In this document: positions 31,237-40,551 of the stretch, piece by piece
Layout: each line of letters starts with the position of its first letter
Position numbering within the stretch: position 1 is the stretch's first letter
NCBI RefSeq assembly: GCF_000350225.1
Contig: NW_005178479.1
Coordinates: forward strand, 217,819 to 281,818
Direction: 5' to 3'
DNA length: 64,000 nucleotides
Origin: Chondrus crispus
Taxonomy: Eukaryota; Rhodophyta; Florideophyceae; Gigartinales; Gigartinaceae
Notes under the pieces: model-generated
What the model saw: the letters and a program-made list of their open reading frames with translations, nothing else
Database searches by the model: none
Told to the model about the DNA's origin: nothing
Position numbers and translations under genes: made by a program

Positions 31237-32904
31237 ATGCCCACCCCCCCCGCGCTCCGCGCGCTCCTCCTCCTCCTTCTCCTCCTCCCCACCTCCCTCT
31301 CCCTCTCCCTCTCCCTCTCCCTCTCCCCTCCCCCCTCGCTCTGCCGCCCGCGCGGCCCGCGGCTCCGCTTCTCCTCCCTGGGCGCGCCGCGCGCATCGTT
31401 CGTGCTGCCGCCGGTCTGCCTCTCGCGCGCGCGCCGCGCGCTGCGCCAGCTGGTCCAGTGTCCAACCGTGCTCCCGCAAGTCGCGGCCACACGGGAGCTC
31501 ACGCCGCGCATCGTGGGCGGCACCGAGCCGCACCCCTCGCTACAGTCGCACATGGTCGCCTTCGTCAGGTCCAGCTTGTTCGTCTGCTCCGGCTCGCTCA
31601 TCTCCGCACGCTGGGCCATCACCGCCGCCCACTGCAATATCAACTCCGACTTCCGCGTCTCGCTCGGCTCGACCCACGTCACGGACGGCGTCACCCGCAA
31701 AGTCGCCAGGGTCTTCCGCCACCCGAGCTACAACCCCAAAAGGCAGGACTCGCCGTACGATATCGCCTTGGTCCTGCTTGATGGCAGTGCCCCGTCTAGC
31801 ACCCGCTTTATTCGCGTCAACAATAACGCCTCCGTGCCAGAGCTAGAGGCCTTCTCGCGCGCCTTCGGGTACGGACAGCTGCGGGAGAAGGAATTGTCTG
31901 CCCCGGTCCTGCGCCAGGTCGACGTCCCGGTCGTCCCCATGCCAGTGTGCAAGGACAAGTACTCGATGAGGAGCGCACCGCTTGCCCAGGAGCTGTCGGA
32001 CGAGCTGCAGCTGTGCGCGGGGCGTCCGGAGGGCGGCTGCGACGCCTGCCAGGGAGACAGCGGCGGGCCACTGGCCGTCTTCGACGACGAGGGAAACCTG
32101 GTGCAAATCGGCATCGTCTCGTTTGGCATCGGCTGCGCACGCCCAAACTTCCCCGGCGTGTACACCCGCCTCTCCTTCTTCCAGCAGTGGATGATCGATA
32201 CTGGCGCAGAATTTACACGCTCCACCGACGGACGTGTCATTGAATCGCAGGGCGTCAACCTCGACGAGTCCGGGGGGTTCTCCGTCGCAGGCCTCAACCT
32301 GTGGCAGAGCATCGCCGTCGTCGTCTCCGCGGGCGTCGTGGGCCTCGCCTTTATCGGCTTCCTCGTCTACCCCTTCGTCGCCAGGCGCTCCGCGCGCCGC
32401 CCACCAAGGGACGACGACCACGACATCGACAGCACAGACTCTGCAACTCCACCCCCGTCCGCGGCACATGCGGACCATGGCTACGGGCACTACTCTGTGG
32501 ACGCCTCCCAGGACGGTTCTCTCGGCCCCAGGCCGCCGCAGACCGCGCCAGTGCCGGAGCCAATGCCGGTGTACGACCCGATGCGGTACGAAGGCGCCCC
32601 GCTTGCGACACACGCGCCCTCGGAGCAGCACTACGAGGGGCAGCTGATGCCGCCGTACTCGCACCCGAACGTGCCCCCGCCATATACGGAGCTGGACCGC
32701 TTCCCGCCGTACATGGACGTGCAGACACCGGCCCCCGTGTACCAAAACACTGTCCTGGAGAGCGGCTACGCTACCCCTTGGTCAGGGGATGGTATTGTGC
32801 GTCCACCTTCGCTTCCGGAAACACATGGAGATACGCTGGGGGACGTGCCTCCTGCACCTCTGTATCCCCTCAACAACTCCCATACTAACATACGGCGTCA
32901 ATGA
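31237..32904 (+). CDS. Trypsin-like (S1) type I membrane protease with PPxY tail
   Basis: 555 residues from ATG 31237. A Leu/Ser-rich signal peptide (1-30, encoded by CTCTCC repeats) is followed by a propeptide and activation site R91-IVGG. The S1 domain has an intact triad His132 (TAAHC), Asp175 (YDIAL) and Ser275 (GDSGGP), with Asp269 giving trypsin-like specificity. A membrane span covers about 357-378. The cytosolic tail of about 175 residues is Pro/Tyr-rich, with a consensus PPxY motif (VPPPYTEL) and related FPPYMD and MPPYSH stretches, which could recruit WW-domain ubiquitin ligases. It is the most conventional of the four S1 relatives here. Convergent with prohibitin. Confidence 0.9.
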   Translation: MPTPPALRALLLLLLLLPTSLSLSLSLSLSPPPSLCRPRGPRLRFSSLGAPRASFVLPPVCLSRARRALRQLVQCPTVLPQVAATRELTPRIVGGTEPHPSLQSHMVAFVRSSLFVCSGSLISARWAITAAHCNINSDFRVSLGSTHVTDGVTRKVARVFRHPSYNPKRQDSPYDIALVLLDGSAPSSTRFIRVNNNASVPELEAFSRAFGYGQLREKELSAPVLRQVDVPVVPMPVCKDKYSMRSAPLAQELSDELQLCAGRPEGGCDACQGDSGGPLAVFDDEGNLVQIGIVSFGIGCARPNFPGVYTRLSFFQQWMIDTGAEFTRSTDGRVIESQGVNLDESGGFSVAGLNLWQSIAVVVSAGVVGLAFIGFLVYPFVARRSARRPPRDDDHDIDSTDSATPPPSAAHADHGYGHYSVDASQDGSLGPRPPQTAPVPEPMPVYDPMRYEGAPLATHAPSEQHYEGQLMPPYSHPNVPPPYTELDRFPPYMDVQTPAPVYQNTVLESGYATPWSGDGIVRPPSLPETHGDTLGDVPPAPLYPLNNSHTNIRRQ

Positions 32905-33424
32905 GGCGTCAATGAGGCAAGCTGAACTGCGATTTTTTTGTGTTATTGAAATGCGAGGCGGTGGCCGTTGGCGTATCGTCGAGCTATTTAGATTTGTAAC
33001 TGTTCCGCTGCGGTCCCGGTCTGGCCCTTTGTTTGTTGTTTTTCGGGCGAGCGGAGGGTGCCGCCGTGTAAATATCTCGGATCTACTATTTTGCATATTG
33101 CGTGGCGAGCGTGATGTCATCCTTGCCGACGGGTTGTTGGGGGGACAGAGCACATCGACCCAGTTCGATTGGGTAGATACCCCCAAAATTAAACGCACGA
33201 GAGATCGAGTGTTGGAGGGGCGAATTGCAGATTATTAAGTTAGAGCAGATTCTTGTGCATTGAGACTAACTGCATGCTTTGGGAGATGACCCTTGTCGTT
33301 TCGGGAGACAACGGCCGTTAGCACCACTGGAGAACAGAGTTCGTTCACGCAAGAGAACACGCAACTGTATTGTACTGTACGTCTTTATCCAACCACAACC
33401 TTCGTTGCTACTTCAACTACTACA
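32905..33424. other. Convergent spacer, nothing recognised
   Basis: About 520 bp between the stop codons of the protease and prohibitin; TTGTACTGTACG near 33372. Confidence 0.45.
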
Positions 33425-34261
33425 CTAGCCCATGTTTAGCAAGACATTAGACCCCTTTGGCAAGTAGACGATATTCCTCGACCTGGAGAGGGTGGCGGAA
33501 ATCTCCTTCGCGGCCTCAATTCTTCGCAGTTGCAACAGGCCATCTCCACTCTTTGACATAGCATCCGAAATGAGCTGGGCGGCCGTTGACTCTCCCTCGG
33601 CCCTAACAACTGCCGCGATCTTCTCCTGCTCCGCGACCTGCACAATGTACTTAGAGCGCTCCGCCTCTTGCTGCGTAACTTGCTTGGCCTCAATCGCCGA
33701 CGCATACTCCCTTCCAAACGTGAGATGGGTCATAGAAACATCGTCCAACTCAATATTAAATTGCTTGGCCCTGGCGGTAAGCGTCTCCCTGATCTGCCTG
33801 GAAACGGCCTCTCTCTGCGTAAGCAGCTGCTCGGCATTGTACTGTGCGACAATCGCCTTGAGCACCTCGTTAGCGATGGACGGCAGCACGCGCTCGTCCC
33901 AGTCCAGGCCGAGCCTCGAGTAAATGGTGGGGAGCTTCTCCTTGTCTGGCTTGGACAGGACGCGCAGCGTGAGGTTGACCATCTGCAGATCATTGGTTCC
34001 TGTGACCGAGTTGATGGCGTGCGGACGCGTGCGGATGTCAAAGATGATGGGGCGTTGCACCCAGGGTATGCAGAGATGCATTCCTTCGCCGCGCACCTTT
34101 TCCTCGATACCGAGGAGGCGATTGAAAATCACGGCCCGTTGGCCGCCGTTGACGACGTAGAGGGAGGACTGGGCGGCCGCGCCGGCCACGCCCAGCACAA
34201 TGGAGTAGCGGGCCAAGCGCGCGAGCCCGTTGGCGAGGGCAGTTGATCCGCCGCCGGACAT
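33425..34261 (-). CDS. PHB1: Prohibitin 1-type mitochondrial protein
   Basis: 278 residues, single exon, ATG at 34259-34261. An N-terminal hydrophobic segment (about 16-33) anchors it in the inner membrane. The SPFH/band-7 domain spans about 33-200, with GGQRAVIFNR, IPWVQRPIIFD, TGTNDLQMVNLTLRVL, DERVLPSI and EAKQVTQQEAERSKY. The coiled-coil C-terminus ends LSRSRNIVYLPKGSNVLLNMG, as in PHB1 rather than PHB2. With PHB2 it forms ring complexes that stabilise inner-membrane proteins and m-AAA protease. Length equals the family norm (about 275). Confidence 0.93.
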   Translation of the reverse strand: MSGGGSTALANGLARLARYSIVLGVAGAAAQSSLYVVNGGQRAVIFNRLLGIEEKVRGEGMHLCIPWVQRPIIFDIRTRPHAINSVTGTNDLQMVNLTLRVLSKPDKEKLPTIYSRLGLDWDERVLPSIANEVLKAIVAQYNAEQLLTQREAVSRQIRETLTARAKQFNIELDDVSMTHLTFGREYASAIEAKQVTQQEAERSKYIVQVAEQEKIAAVVRAEGESTAAQLISDAMSKSGDGLLQLRRIEAAKEISATLSRSRNIVYLPKGSNVLLNMG

Positions 34262-35031
34262 AGTGGGAGAGTTAGGGGAGCACGGTTAGTGAGGAGGGAG
34301 GATCGGAGGGAAGATCGGAGATGAGGAATGGGGATTTGCAGATGTGGTTGCGGCCGGTAGATAAGAGAGGCGGATCAGATACGTGACATGATTGCAGGTG
34401 CAAAGCGATTCGTCGGCCACTGTGCCACGGCGCAGAGGGATCTTTTTTCGCATTTTTCTGCAAGCTTGAAAAACAGGCCATTTTCACGCCACTCCATTTC
34501 CGCGCCGCCATCCGCTCCTCCTCTTCATCGCCACCTCCCTGCTCCTTCGTCCGGCTCCTTCGTCCGGCTTGCGCTCTGCGTTGGGATAGCGGAGCAGTGT
34601 GCGCATGCCATGCAAATCCCGGGATAGTTGAGGGCAAAAGGCCTCCGACCTGTAGTCCCTTTCCACGCCCAGAGGAAACGGTCTTTGTTCAAAAACGAAA
34701 TTTGTCCTCATCTTCGTGTTCACCCCTACTATCCACCGTCTACGTCTCACCACTTGCCGTGGAATCAAGTCGAGCTCGGGACTAACTTCTATTCGAAGCG
34801 CCCTGCTCTTCTCGTCTACACTTCTTTCCAGCACACTGGCGGCCGACTAACTTATGTGCAAAGCGCCCTGCTCTTTGCAGGAATAGAAGCTGTTCGGACA
34901 GAGCAGAGTATTACTAGCAAAGTGCCCTGCTCTTCTACTGCTACTCCAAACCTGAGTAATGGCTGGAATAGAAGCTGTTCGGACAGAGCAGAGTATTACT
35001 AGTGTCCCCATACTCCATGTCCTTACTCAAC
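34262..35031. other. Intergenic with a direct repeat
   Basis: Upstream region of prohibitin. A 38-bp segment beginning GGAATAGAAGCTGTTCGG occurs at 34880-34917 and 34965-35002. AAGCGCCCTGCTCTT-like blocks recur near 34797, 34860 and 34919. Confidence 0.6.
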
Positions 35032-36893
35032 TCACTCGTCCAAACTGCTCAGGCCCCCAGCCCGCACACACCCTGTCTCTCCCACCCCGAAAGTCGTCGT
35101 CCCCCCCTTGCACTTCATGCACACCGTGGACCCAGCCGTATCACTAAACTCCCCCACCGGGCACTGTAGACAATCAAGCGGCCCATCTCCAATCGTCCCT
35201 GCCGGGCACGGAAGGCACCCCACATCTATTGACGATCGCGCGAACGACCCCGCCGGGCACCTTCTGCACTTCCCATTTACAAACGTCTTCCCCCGAAGCA
35301 TTTACACCGTCCACTGTCTCCCGCCTCCCCGCGAGGGCACTTCGTGCACGTCTGTACCAGCCCCCCCGCACTAGCTTCGCTGTTCCGGCACCGGAAACAC
35401 TTTCTCCGCTCTGCGTCGTACCGCTCGTTTTGGTAGCACTCCATACACCTCTTACTCGCTGCGAACGGAAATGGCCTCCCCAGGAACAAACCTCTCGGAC
35501 AGCTTTTCGGTTGGCATTCGACCAAAGCGTACCCGTCTTCCACTCTGTCATGGTCTGGAGGGCAGTTGGATGCCGGGTTTATGCAACGAACATCCCTTCG
35601 CACAGTTCCCTTCGGGCAAGAGAAAGCTTCACATTTCGTCTGTCCTCGTAGCGGCTGCCGCGTTCCCGGGGGGCACCGCATGCACTCGCTCATTCCCGCC
35701 CGCGGCGCAACCGAGTGCGCAGAGCAGGGCCAGCAGAACCCCGACGTGCCAGCCGTGCCCGGAGCGCACTTTACCACTTGAACCGATCCGCCCGGTCGTC
35801 CTGCGTCCATCCATCTCTGCACACGCACGGGCCGGAGTAGGAGTTGTCGCTGTTTACGGAATTCGGAGGACAGCGCTCGCACGTCGTCGACCGTGCGCCC
35901 TTGCTGAAGTGGTCCCGCGGACAGGCCACGCACGTCTTGCGACTGACGTCCAGTCGCTCCCGTTCCGTACACTGCAGGCACGCCCCGCTCGGGCTCCGGA
36001 AAAAGTTGGGCGCACAGGCCGTGTTGTCCGGCATGCAGAACGTGGCGCCCGTCACGAACGAGTTCTCGCCGGGCTTGCACGCGCGGCAATTGTTCTTACC
36101 GTCGAGTTCATCTTCACTCTTTGAAGGTTCCAGCCGGGCATGGTACGCATTTCGTGCCCCCTTTGCGTGCGTTAGCGGCATGACCAGGTGGACACACGGA
36201 GCAAAAGAGGGTCGTGTTGTTCGAAAAAGTGAACCTCGTGCATGGGCTGCAGCGACCGCCTACACCTACAAGCTGTGTACCTGGGGGACAAGCCTCGCAC
36301 TTGGAAGAGCGCGGGTTGAATCTGGTGTCACCGGGGCAAAGAGAACACTCAAGCGAATTTGGTTTGTCAGGGAAGGAGTTGCCGCCGCAATTGTAGCATT
36401 GCAGGTCCACAGAACGCTTGATCTTGCACTCGTGCTGAGAGAATGGACACGAGCCACATGCAAGGCTTTTAAAGCACATGCCGATGTCGTAGTGACAGAA
36501 GTCGTCGATGGACTGATCGCAGAGAGATATAAACTTGCCAGCGGGACAGGAGATGCACGGGACGGAACCCATCGGGGCGTTCGTACCCGAAGGGCATTTT
36601 TGGCATGCACTCTTGGATGTGGCTCCGCTGACATTCGAGAACGTTCCTTCTTGACAAGGGACACACACGTCAATTCCTTGGGCGCCTCGGTATGGGTTGT
36701 ACGTTCCAGGTGGGCAGAGTGCGCAGCTTGTGGATGCTGTGTTGTTCTGATACGTGCCAAGAGCACAGTTTTCGCATGCTTCTCCGTTGAAAAATGTTCC
36801 GGCTTTGCAATCTCGTCTCACGGCCTCCGAGAAGAACAAAGCCTGAAGGAGAACGCCAACCCATACAAGAAGATATGTTCTCATCATCCTCAA
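35032..36893 (-). pseudogene. Cys-rich ephrin-receptor-like (GCC2/GCC3) protein, frame-broken
   Basis: From ATG 36891-36893: a signal peptide (to about residue 25), then repeated C-x-x-C modules of the form C-P-x-G-T-F/Y...C-x-x-C, typical of GCC2/GCC3 or ephrin-receptor-like extracellular domains. The reading frame is lost three times: near 36115, near 35775, and near 35290, where a run of five G appears one base short. Each time the Cys-rich coding resumes in another frame, down to the stop at 35032. No stop codon falls within a module and codon quality stays even. Recent pseudogenisation or sequence error are both possible; short introns could not be fitted. If intact it would be an extracellular protein of about 620 residues without an obvious membrane span. 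Confidence 0.6.
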
Positions 36894-38998
36894 GGGATCC
36901 GCAATTGATAATCCTAGGCTCGAAGTTCTTCGAGGTTGCGAATTTGATTTTGTTTCAGCACCTGTGCACAGGGGGGCCAGAGTGAATATATGTTCTGTTT
37001 GATTTACTTATTCTCGGTCTAACGAAAGCGGATGAAGATACCTTTGGCTTTCTTTCAACAGAAAACATGATCGCAATCTTGTCATTTTGAAGACATGCTT
37101 CAATAGGACCGTTCAATATCATATTCTCCCCTTGCCCCCAGCCTCCTTATGAATTCAGTGAACATGGCGGAACCTCAGCCGAGATCCATCAACGCATCAT
37201 CTCTCCGGCGTATCTATGCTTGCACACAGCGCACACTGCAATAGGCGACAAACGTACGGCTAATAGCTGTAATCTTTGAGAAAAGCGGCTGCTATGACCT
37301 GAAAATTGATGAATGATTTGCTCGGCTGTCTTGTCCACAGGAGCACTGTTGGTCCTAACCTCTGATTCACTCATCGCTTTTTATTAAGGGGGAATACCTC
37401 CTCAAGGTTTCATCTCTTGTGCCCGTTGAATACAGAGTTCAGTGCTGCTATAGCCTCTACATAAAAGATGATTATGCGCTATAATGAGCTTGCCATAAAA
37501 CGAATTAGTTGAAGTTTTTGTGCTTGTCGTTGTTTTCCAGTCGTGAGTCAGAACGAAACTGTAAGGGTAGAGGCGTTAGAACTAACACTTATCACTCGAC
37601 CACCGAATTCAATAATGAAGAAGAGAGAATGACTGACACCCCCTAAGTTACTTAAGAGGCCTTGACAACTGTTTAGTCTGCGCTTCGCTGAGATAGGAGA
37701 CACAGAGGAGTAGCCAAATGCTAGCCAAATGCTATTGGAGAAGTTTAACAGCCGTTCTTATGCAGATCGCAGTCTGGAACAAAAATATGCGTTGGACAAA
37801 TCCCACTCAAGTGTTTATTGTACTTCGGAAGTGTTGCGGACTGCTTTTTCAAAAACCAAGCGAAGTCTGGCGACACCGTGAGAAAGAATGACTTCTTTGA
37901 CGATGGTGCTCTCGTGACTAACGAAAGCTTCTTTGCTCTAACGATAAGAAGAATAAAAATATCTTTTGCAGGCCACGCTTCTGTCATTTGGGCAAGTTTT
38001 CGATTCTTGTGAAGCCAAATCCACAGATACTGGTGTCTCAACCAAAACCCGTGCATTGTCATCTGTTTGAATAGCGTCCTCCTAAATGTCGCATTGTTAA
38101 TTACATCTATATCGAGGTTTAAAAGATTCGAATTAACTGCAACATCCACCGGTAATTTTCTGGTGGTGCCAGTAGTTTCTACCTGCTTGTACAGTTTAGC
38201 TCTGATTTTTGCTGCTTAGGTTCAAAGCAATTGTGATATGTTGCTGAAAACTATTTTTGAACTGCGCTGCGAAAAATCTGAATTCACGAGATATCGGACA
38301 ACCCGGCTGGCTTCTTCTATATCGTAAATTGGCCTCAAATGAGACTGCTTTGCAACATATTCGTTTTGTACCCTTGCCATGTTCGTTTCAGACGAATGTC
38401 CCTACTGTTGAGTTGATCGGTATACCGATCATACGGTAAAATTGCAAAAACCGTATCATACCTCTATTGATCCGTATACTGATCAATAGACCCTTTTATG
38501 AAAAGGGGTGATATCCCTAGTATTTTGTCATATGTACGGTGCATCGTATATCGATGTTCACACCTCTAAAATGGCGCGGGCAAAGCTTCCTCGCCCATTT
38601 CATTATGATTTTTCTAAAGCCCCACCTGAGTTGAACATGCACTGCGTTTCAAGGCAATCGAACAAAAACTGGCGCAGATATCTCTGCTTCAAAATAGGGG
38701 TCAGCAGAGCCCATGAAACGTCCCAAAATGCTCATAGGTACAGTGTATCGTACATACAGCACCACTTCCGCGGACGTTTTACAGCATAAGCTAACTTGTT
38801 CGAGCTCGTAATCGCTCCTAGCGTATATCACCCTCACTTCCCCGACTTCGCACCGTCCCAGCGACACGCTATAGGTTCATTTGGCTAAGGCGTCTTACAG
38901 ATAGCTCTGTCTCCATTCTATCGAGAGAGGAGCAGCAGAATAAACGTGATCTTTGAGAAAGTACATCAGCAATAAGGTATTGTCCATCTTGACCCCCT
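36894..38998. other. Intergenic, no supported gene
   Basis: About 2.1 kb of AT-richer DNA. A 134-codon frame on the minus strand (37745-38149) has no recognisable domain. Palindromes near 38415-38488 are listed separately. Confidence 0.5.
38415..38488. repeat. Pair of GATC-containing palindromes
   Basis: Perfect 16-bp GATCGGTATACCGATC at 38415-38430 and a 24-bp near-palindrome at 38465-38488 (TATTGATC...GATCAATA). Between them TACGGT and ACCGTA form a third pair. Confidence 0.6.
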
Positions 38999-39310
38999 TG
39001 TTGACAGCTAAAAAGGGGGGCTGCGCGCGTAGGGGAGAGAGAAAAGCGAGATGTTTATTTCAAGAGAGGGGGGTCGGTCCGGGTCTCGTTGTTGTTTTCC
39101 CCCATTGCGGTGTGTCGCGGCACGCCACTTTCTCTTATAGAGGGGCCGCCATCATCTTCCACTCCACAGGACCGCCGCCCTTCAAAGGGAGATTGTCCAC
39201 GTGTACACCTGGCGTACACGCGAACCAACAAAATCACCTTTTTGAAGGCTTTGGTCCTGGGGCCACTCCTGGGTACTGTACCATGTACAGTACCCCAAAT
39301 CTCCCCCACA
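38999..39310 (-). repeat. LTR, left end of the palindrome
   Basis: Minus-strand LTR, TGTGGGGG to GTCAACA. It has a perfect inverted repeat GGGTACTGTAC-CAT-GTACAGTACCC (near 39270-39294), a TATAAGAG box near 39139 and AATAAA near 39055. Confidence 0.8.
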
Positions 39311-39718
39311 CGACCCCCTCCCTAGCCCCACACCCGGGCAGGGGCAACATATATACTGACCGATGGCCGGTCCTTTGCCCCTGGTGCTCGGCTTGAGTCA
39401 GGAAACCGGTGCTCGACCTTGACGATCCAATTGACACAATTTAGTGTCACCATCGACACCCTTCCCGCAATCGCTCCACGTATACACGTGTACAGCTCAT
39501 CATCACTGCAAGCTTCCACTTCTATCATTAACCTACCCACCTTCTCTAATTTTCACACAACTAACTTCGGTATTCCTGCGTTTTTCTTGAAGAACCGGAC
39601 ACCGCGTCAGGTCCTAGTTGCCTCCAGTTTTAGAGATCGCTGATTGCTTGTGTGGCAGTACTCAGGTGAGGCTTTAGTCCTCGAGTCTGCCCTTTGCAAG
39701 AAACCTGATCTAATGAGG

Positions 39719-39763
39719 ATGGCGAAAACCAAGCAGACGGCCCGCCGCAGTACTGGCGGCAAG
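39719..39763 (+). pseudogene. Histone H3 tail start in the palindrome centre
   Basis: ATG at 39719 opens MAKTKQTARRSTGGK, nearly the first 15 residues of histone H3 (MARTKQTARKSTGGK), then VASSSTGGKLQYWRQ from three imperfect copies of GCAGTACTGGCGGCAAG in the spacer. The mirror arm gives MAKTKQ on the minus strand from 39831 before the spacer changes the frame. The frame is open upstream to 39644 and downstream to 39943, but no histone fold follows. It is an H3 5' fragment, not a histone gene. Confidence 0.7.
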
Positions 39764-40239
39764 GTGGCAAGCAGCAGTACTGGCGGCAAGCTGCAGTACT
39801 GGCGACAAGGCGCCTGCTTAGTTTTCGCCATCCTCGTTAGATCAGGTTTCTTGCAAAGGGCAGACTCGAGGACTAAAGCCTCACCTGAGTACTGCCACAC
39901 AAGCAATCAGCGATCTCTAAAACTGGAGGCAACTAGGACCTGACGCGGTGTCCGGTTCTTCAAGAAAAACGCAGGAATACCTAAGTTAGTTGTGTGAAAA
40001 TTAGAGAAGGTGGGTAGGTTAATGATAGAAGTGGAAGCTTGCAGTGATGATGAGCTGTACACGTGTATACGTGGAGCGATTGCGGGAAGGGTGTCGATGG
40101 TGACACTAAATTGTGTCAATTGGATCGTCAAGGTCGAGCACCGGTTTCCTGACTCAAGCCGAGCACCAGGAGCAAAGGACCGGCCATCGGTCAGTATACA
40201 TGTTGCCCCTGCCCGGGTGTGGGGCTAGGGAGGGGATCG

Positions 40240-40551
40240 TGTGGGGGAGATTTGGGGTACTGTACATGGTACAGTACCCAGGAGTGGCCCCAGGACCAAA
40301 GCCTTCAAAAAGGTGATTTTGTTGGTTCGCGTGTACGCCAGGTGTACACGTGGACAATCTCCCTTTGAAGGGCGGCGGTCCTGTGGAGTGGAAGATGATG
40401 GCGGCCCCTCTATAAGAGAAAGGGGCGTGCCGCGACACACCGCAATGGGGGAGAACAACAACGAGACCCGGACCGACCCCCCTCTCTTGAAATAAACATC
40501 TCGCTTTTCTCTCTCCCCTACGCATGCAGCCCCCCTTTTTAGCTGTCAACA
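40240..40551 (+). repeat. LTR, right end of the palindrome
   Basis: Mirror copy of the left LTR, with TATAAGAG at 40411-40418 and AATAAA at 40491-40496 in the expected promoter-to-polyA order for the plus strand. Confidence 0.8.

Larger units (their letters stand above)
38999..40551. mobile_element. LTR-capped 1,553-bp palindrome
   Basis: Two 738-bp arms (38999-39736 and 39814-40551) are near-identical inverted copies around a 77-bp spacer, symmetric about 39775. Each outer 312 bp is an LTR of the family also at 44579-44889, with TGTTGACAGC outermost and TGTGGGGG innermost. Inside each LTR a purine-rich stretch next to the TG end looks like a polypurine tract, so both LTRs face inward as 3' LTRs. 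The inner parts of the arms end in the first codons of a histone H3. The right end joins directly to a truncated integrase gene. No 5-bp target duplication is evident. Confidence 0.85.

Noticed and set aside
37745-38149. 134-codon minus-strand frame
   Set aside because: No recognisable family; left unannotated, though a small orphan gene cannot be excluded.
38940-38998. Left flank of the palindrome considered as the missing rest of the integrase gene
   Set aside because: The minus-strand translation lacks the D-N/R-G block and no target duplication matches the right flank.
39737-39813. Three short repeats in the palindrome spacer considered as a CRISPR-like array
   Set aside because: Only three imperfect copies without uniform spacers, in eukaryotic retroelement DNA.
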